Below are positions 59,065-64,000 of a DNA stretch of 64,000 nt, in pieces. This DNA is from Gonocerus acuteangulatus (lineage: Eukaryota > Arthropoda > Insecta > Hemiptera > Coreidae). Under the pieces are notes generated by a model. The model was not told where the DNA came from. It did not search any database and was given only the letters and a program-made list of their open reading frames with translations. The stretch spans positions 52,341,446 to 52,405,445 of the forward strand of contig OX328125.1 of NCBI GenBank assembly GCA_946811695.1. Direction: 5' to 3'. The position numbers were made by a program, and so were the translations under genes. How positions within the stretch are numbered: position 1 is the first letter of the stretch; every line of letters starts with the position of its first letter.

Positions 59065-59349
59065 ACTATAGAAAGGCGTCCGAATTTTCCCCCGTACCTC
59101 GGCCTAGTCATTTCCTCGGAATCTCAGACTGCTTGGTATTCAACGCTTTTCTTCCTTCTGTGCATTCTAATCCACTCAGCCATCTCAGGGATTCTCCTTC
59201 TGACCCACAATTCATCTCCTACATTAGCTTCCTTCTCTCGTCCTTTAAACCTTTCCCAGGGATCCATTTGTCTTACGTATTGCTTCTCAAGAAGTCGGCG
59301 AAACGTTCCTTGTGTTTTCGCACGAGATAGTTCTGTAATATTTATTAAA
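59065..59349 (+). promoter_or_regulatory. Candidate 3' UTR with ATTAAA polyadenylation signal
   Basis: GC-rich until about 59335, then ATTAAA at 59344-59349 with T-rich sequence following. Composition returns to AT-rich directly after. A 111-codon frame across 58995-59330 starts only at a non-ATG codon and is probably fortuitous. Confidence 0.45.
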
Positions 59350-61196
59350 GCGCTTCATTGTTCAATTTTGCGAAATTTTTAGTAACCAGAATACGGGTTG
59401 AACCAAGGTTTCAACTTGATCATTCATTAGTAACTCTCAAAAACATCATGACCATAAAGATAAATTTTAGAATTTCCTTTATAGGAGTAAGGTCATAAAA
59501 ATAAAAAAAAAACTGACTCAATAGTGTCACTAACGTTATATTCTCCTATATGTTTCGCGTCCTTGTGGTGCCCCTGAAGTGGAAAAAATAAAGTTAGTAT
59601 AACTATATATATTGGCACAAATGACTGTTGGAATGAAATTTCCTTAAGAAAAATCCTTTTTGGCGATAAATTTGTCCTAATGCTTTCGACTGTACGAATT
59701 ATTCCGATTATGTCTCAGATTCCTGCTGCCTTCGATTTCCTGTCGTACATTTAGCGGAGCTTCAATTGGCAGTTGCCAATTTCAATCGGAAATAACTGAC
59801 TTCCGTTTGTAATTTAGGGCTGTGCCATCGCAAAAAATAGAATACTTTTCTTCTCTGCGTTTTTATTTTTATTTTTTTTGTACGGCGTTAAGACTTGTAT
59901 AACATCTCGAATGTGTAAAAATTCAAAAATAAACATTAAATCAGAGAAAATAGCAGCTTATAAATTTATAAATATAATCAGCAGAAGTTACGTAATTTAA
60001 AACTAATAATCCTAACTGTCGACATCGTAAAATCTCAAATTCCAGCCTATACTTGCGAGCGATAAAAGAAGCTATTGGTTGGACAGGTGGCCACTAGCAA
60101 TTTAGAAGGAGCCTGTCCATGCAAGACAGAAAGAACGGTGCACCCGATATTACCTTTGGCAAGATATAAAATAAATTTACGAAATATGTGACGTCGGGTT
60201 GGGGGTGGGGGGTTCTTGTAAGTACAAAATGACAAAATCAGTTTCCGTACACAACCACATTATGATGACGCAATCATATCCATATATCAATGATTTGGCT
60301 TGTAAAACTTCCTAGGATCTCTGGTAACTAGAATTAAGATATACAAAGCGACAATAACAATAATACAGCTCTCAATCAGGCTGATTGCGGGCTAATCAAG
60401 GCCACATTGACCTCGCTGACACCGTGAGTTGATTGGTCAAACAGATTCCTCGGTCTAGTTCCTAATACCTCTTTTCATTCATCGTTTTTTCGGGCATGAG
60501 TCATTATCTTTCTTTGTGACTATTCCATTCTGTATACGTTTCACAATTTTTTTCTTTACTTCAATCTAAATATTCTATTATTTCGTAAACAAATAATACA
60601 AATTGTGGCTTTTGTATTTATTCTGTTTTTTTTTTTCAATCTTTATTTGATGAGGATTTTTTTAAATAATAATAATCTCATAACGTTCATATGTGGCGAC
60701 ATTTTCGAACGATTGGCCTCTTCCTCGTCACTGATATTCTTCATTTTGCGGAAACAGCTTGTAAATTTGTATTAGAATCTGCTAGGAGGACAAAATTGTC
60801 TGCGAGGACCAAAACGTGAGATAGAATTTACCTCATTTTCCGTTCTCCAATTTAAGTGTTGACTTATTAATTCTCTACATTTTGGCACATTGATAGGCTG
60901 AAATAGACCTGGGTATAATTTATTTGAAATAATATTTTCGAAATAAATCATGAAATAACCTTAACAGATTATTTCAGATATAACTTGTTTTATCGTTTTT
61001 TTAAATATTATTTCTGAAATAATTATTTCACGAAATAAATTATTTCATGATTGATGAGATATTTATTTCCGAAATGATTATTTGATAAAATAATATATTC
61101 TGATATCTTATTTTATGCGAGAATTTCATCTAAATACATGTTTTCCTGTCAAACTTCTAAAAATAAAACTTCTTATAAATTATTTATGAAATGTAT
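59350..61196. other. Intergenic region
   Basis: AT-rich. At 60910-61110 there is a cluster of GAAATAATTATTTC-like short palindromes that may be the subterminal part of a decayed transposon. A SINE-like tail is near 59876. No gene is supported. Confidence 0.45.
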
Positions 61197-61420
61197 GCAG
61201 TTAGTGTAAAAAGTATTGGAACACCCATGAACATTTTACTTTTTTAACATTTGCGACTAAAATAATGGTGCTTTAGGTAAACAGAAGGCATCAATAACAC
61301 GGTGATAAACTATATTTGAAATATTCCCTGAAAATCAACATCAAACAATGGTATTTGTGTTATTAATTTACATTTTAACAATAAAATGCAATATTCTATG
61401 CGTAAAAAGTATTGGAACAC
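61197..61420 (+). mobile_element. Tc1-like transposon end with internal direct repeat
   Basis: CAGTTAGTGTAAAAAGTATTGG plus AACACC at 61199, and GTAAAAAGTATTGGAACACC again at 61402, resemble the outer and inner direct repeats of Tc1-type (IR/DR) termini. No transposase or opposite end was found, so the element is truncated. Confidence 0.55.
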
Positions 61421-62365
61421 CTGATTTCTTTACTATTGCAGCTGGACTTTGGACGGGATTAATTCCATATTATCGGTGAACTTTGTCCGGCAGGACTTGT
61501 TCTAATAAGATTACTAACTGATCTACTAAAATATTTATTATTTTACATGTTAGTTTTGAATCTTACAGAGCAAAAGAAAAAAACTTCCGCCCCACTAGTG
61601 AACATTTACATTTTAGCCTCGAGTACGTCCTAGGTGAACATTCATTCCTAATGGACCTAATTTAATTATTTTAAAAACAATCATTCTCATTTGTTGGCCA
61701 GAAGTATACGCTTTTTTATTTTTTATTTTAAACCATTTAATCTTTAATAGGTTGATCAGTCATGAATAATGTCGAATAATAATGAATTATCGAAGTAGTG
61801 TTGTTGGTGGATTCCAGCCATTTATTTGTTAAAAGTCTCTTAGATTAGGCCAATATGTCATATAAGGTACGTCTGGTGCCTCCATCTTGTTGTTAATTTA
61901 GCTATTTCTTCCTCTTGATTGCTTTGTCTCCTGGCAACCAGAACATTTTGAAAGATTTATTTGTGTGGAATATGATGTCAAAAAGTTCGTGTTAAATATT
62001 TTGGGAAACATTAAATTCTATCTATCTATCTATGAAGCACTTACTCAAGACTAAAGGAGATAAGTCACTTAAGGGTTGAATAAATTGTTTAAGAAAAGTA
62101 GGCTGTACTACGTAACTTTTGGAATATCCTATTATTCCAACCGGAAGCTATGTACAACCTGTTTTTTGATTTCCTCAAAAATTAGCTTGCACCCTCCTAA
62201 CATTTAATTCAAAGGAAATATCTTCGGACCAACTCATAATACAATAAACAAAAAAAAAAAAAAATCCGTTAAACATTTATATAAGAATTTTTAATTAACT
62301 ATCAATTGTTTTGCTTACAAAACAATTGAATAGCTCCGCGATCAAACGAATTGACGGAAATACGC
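61421..62365. other. Intergenic stretch
   Basis: AT-rich, includes a (CTAT)n run near 62023. No gene or element end recognised. Confidence 0.5.
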
Positions 62366-62865
62366 TTAAAGGTCGATTCACACTATACGTACCGTCACCG
62401 GCAGGCCACCGTCCAGCCGCCGACCGGCAAGATGGAAGCCAATTCATATCATACGGATCTCCACCGACAGGCCACCGTCCATCAACGTCGAGAAATCATC
62501 TCTCAGTCTGTTTTCTATGCGGGTTGACTTAGTTTCTAACAATCTCTAAATTAAATAATACAAAATTAGCAATAATTGCTTTATTTGAGGCTATGAGAGA
62601 TTTATTGTAAGTTAAAAAATAAATATAAAATTTAAGTATTGTAAGTTATAGTGAGAAAATAAATTGTTTAATTAATAAATAATTTGAATATGTATTATTT
62701 TTATATTTTTCTATTGCCTCTATTCTTCAGAATCATTGGACATTTTCAATAAAAATCCAAATAAAAAAAAATGTATTTATGAACTATTAATTTCTATAAC
62801 GTTACGTTAAAATGTATTCGGGGCTGAACAAAATAGCAATAATTATGAAAAATAGGGGAAAAACT

Positions 62866-63010
62866 ATAAATTTTGTATATAATTTTATTCGGCAACTTAA
62901 AGTGCATTTAGGTCTTTCATATTCTAGGAGAATAATATAATTATTCTCCTAGAATGTGAAAGACCTAAATGCACTTTAAGTTGCCGAATAAAATTATATA
63001 CAAAATTTAT
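62866..63010. repeat. 145-bp near-perfect palindrome
   Basis: Arms of about 70 bases (left ATAAATTTTGTATATAATTT ... ATTCTAGGAGAATAAT; right its complement) meet at 62938 with practically no loop. I see one mismatch per arm (ATATTC versus ATGTG region). A transcript would form a long hairpin. Confidence 0.93.
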
Positions 63011-63723
63011 GATAAATCATAATCTAATAAAACAATCCACTAAATTTTGTTTCAATTAGTTTGCTAGATGTTGCATAAATAATTTCACAATTGAGTTTGT
63101 AACGAAAAAGTTAATATTTTTCCAATTGTGCGAAAATCCATGTCACATTACATATTTCAAATATTTAAAAAAAATGAGGCCGACCAAATTGACCTATTTT
63201 CCATCTGTAAAATGTTTTTGAAACATTTAATGCCTTTTTTTTAAAATATAACAATTTAAAAAAATGTTCCGGTAAATTTTCAAATTACGTATATCTTTAT
63301 AATGGTAGTATAATGACTTCCAATGATATTCCTGCAGAAATTAGCTTCAACGTCGAACTATAACTACGTTATTACGAATTGGCCCTCATCCATTACGTAT
63401 TAACTGTAAAATAACTTTATGTATGACTGAATTTAAAAGAGAAACATACATGATAATCAAAGGTCAATTCAAATTAAAGAAATTATGCAAAAATAAATTG
63501 AAATAATAAACAATTATTAACTTATAATTATAATTGTAACAGCGATAATTGTACGTCTTGTAGTCCAACCGAACCCATACGTAAATAATAAAAATAATTA
63601 TAAGAAATGCATACATCAATAATGAATATTAGTATTAAAAGTAATAGTTATAATTTTGAATATAGTCTGTTGTCTCAACTAGACAAAACAGACACTCAGA
63701 CAACTAGAAACTAATTTCTAACA

Positions 63724-64000
63724 ATGTCTAAATTAAATAATACAAAATTAGCAATGCTAGCTTTAAATTTGGATGAAGAAGAGGAAACCTCTAATGTAAA
63801 TAAGAGGCCGTGAGTGAAGAATTATTATCAAAAAGAAAGTTGTTAGGAAAATATTCAAAGAGCTGCAAGGTGATGAAAATTCATTTTACACCTATTTTAG
63901 AATGTCTCAAGAACAGTATTTTATACTTTTATCAAAAATATCAAAAAACAGCCTTTCGAGAAGCAATTAGTCCTGAAGAAAAGGGTGTCTAAGGGAAGGA
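63724..64000 (+). pseudogene. Harbinger transposase, N-terminal remnant
   Basis: MSKLNNTKLAMLALNLDEEE, then KRP and a stop. In other frames follow ELQGDENSFYTYFRMSQEQY plus FILLSKISKN, and FREAISPEEKG. The order FxxYFRMs...F..LL..I....FR.AIS..E matches the helical N-terminal region of HARBI1-like transposases. At least two frameshifts and one stop are needed to connect them, and the DDE domain lies beyond the window or is lost. Confidence 0.68.

Larger units (their letters stand above)
62370..64000 (+). mobile_element. PIF/Harbinger-type transposon, degenerate, runs off the window
   Basis: AGGTCGATTCACACTATACG at 62370 is a Harbinger-like terminus with TTA directly before. The subterminal part contains CAGGCCACCGTCCA twice (62402 and 62480). 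Protein remnants at the right edge belong to this superfamily. A duplicated segment (TCTAAATTAAATAATACAAA at 62546 and 63727) and a 145-bp palindrome disturb the interior. Confidence 0.68.

Noticed and set aside
58995..59330. 111-codon ORF as a separate gene
   Set aside because: Starts at TTG, no family resemblance; the GC-rich block is better explained as terminal exon plus 3' UTR of the upstream peptide gene.

Overview
The window is nuclear DNA of an animal, most likely an arthropod. It is AT-rich, has spliced genes with multi-kb introns, many long (TA)n tracts and a dense, nested load of eukaryotic transposable elements. One core promoter has a TATA box at -30 and a TCAGT initiator, the arthropod arrangement. 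The species cannot be named from this sequence.

Two host genes can be supported. (1) A FAM151/menorin-family gene (DUF2181) lies on the + strand at 4807-23631, in six exons with consensus splice sites and fully compatible phases (319 codons from the ATG at 4812). It ends in a hydrophobic tail that looks like a GPI-anchor signal. A signal-peptide exon is not visible and may lie upstream of the window. (2) A short secreted-peptide gene is inferred at 51832-59349: promoter, signal-peptide exon, a 6.85-kb intron, and a small terminal exon bringing an amidation/dibasic motif (Gly-Lys-Arg). It resembles a neuropeptide precursor of no family I recognise.

Region by region: 1-4205 is a Penelope-like element (PLE) in the typical tandem arrangement, with RT and GIY-YIG endonuclease. 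4807-23631 is the FAM151 gene; its introns carry an antisense RNase H-bearing LINE next to a 200-base gap, hAT-type MITEs, a pogo/Tigger derivative, tRNA-derived SINEs, a dead mariner and a dead hAT. 23700-30250 is intergenic with MITEs, a Tc1 remnant and a SINE. 30261-37618 is a 7.36-kb composite with hAT-like ends and an 8-bp target duplication. It contains a purine-rich array, a 142-146-bp array, a 124-bp array, and a nested Helentron-like element that itself holds a hammerhead-ribozyme motif. 39212-42468 is a run of adjoining Helitrons. 44847-46252 is another Helentron-like copy. 49963-50598 is a large inverted repeat. 51740-59350 is the peptide gene, with SINE, MITE and Helitron debris in its intron. 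61197-64000 holds a Tc1-like end, a PIF/Harbinger remnant and a 145-bp palindrome.

The best candidates for something new are the peptide-precursor gene, the hammerhead motifs sitting in insertions inside Helentron-like repeats, the hAT-like composite in which one arm has expanded into a satellite array, and the chimeric 5S-derived SINE whose body and tail match tRNA-derived SINEs in the same window.
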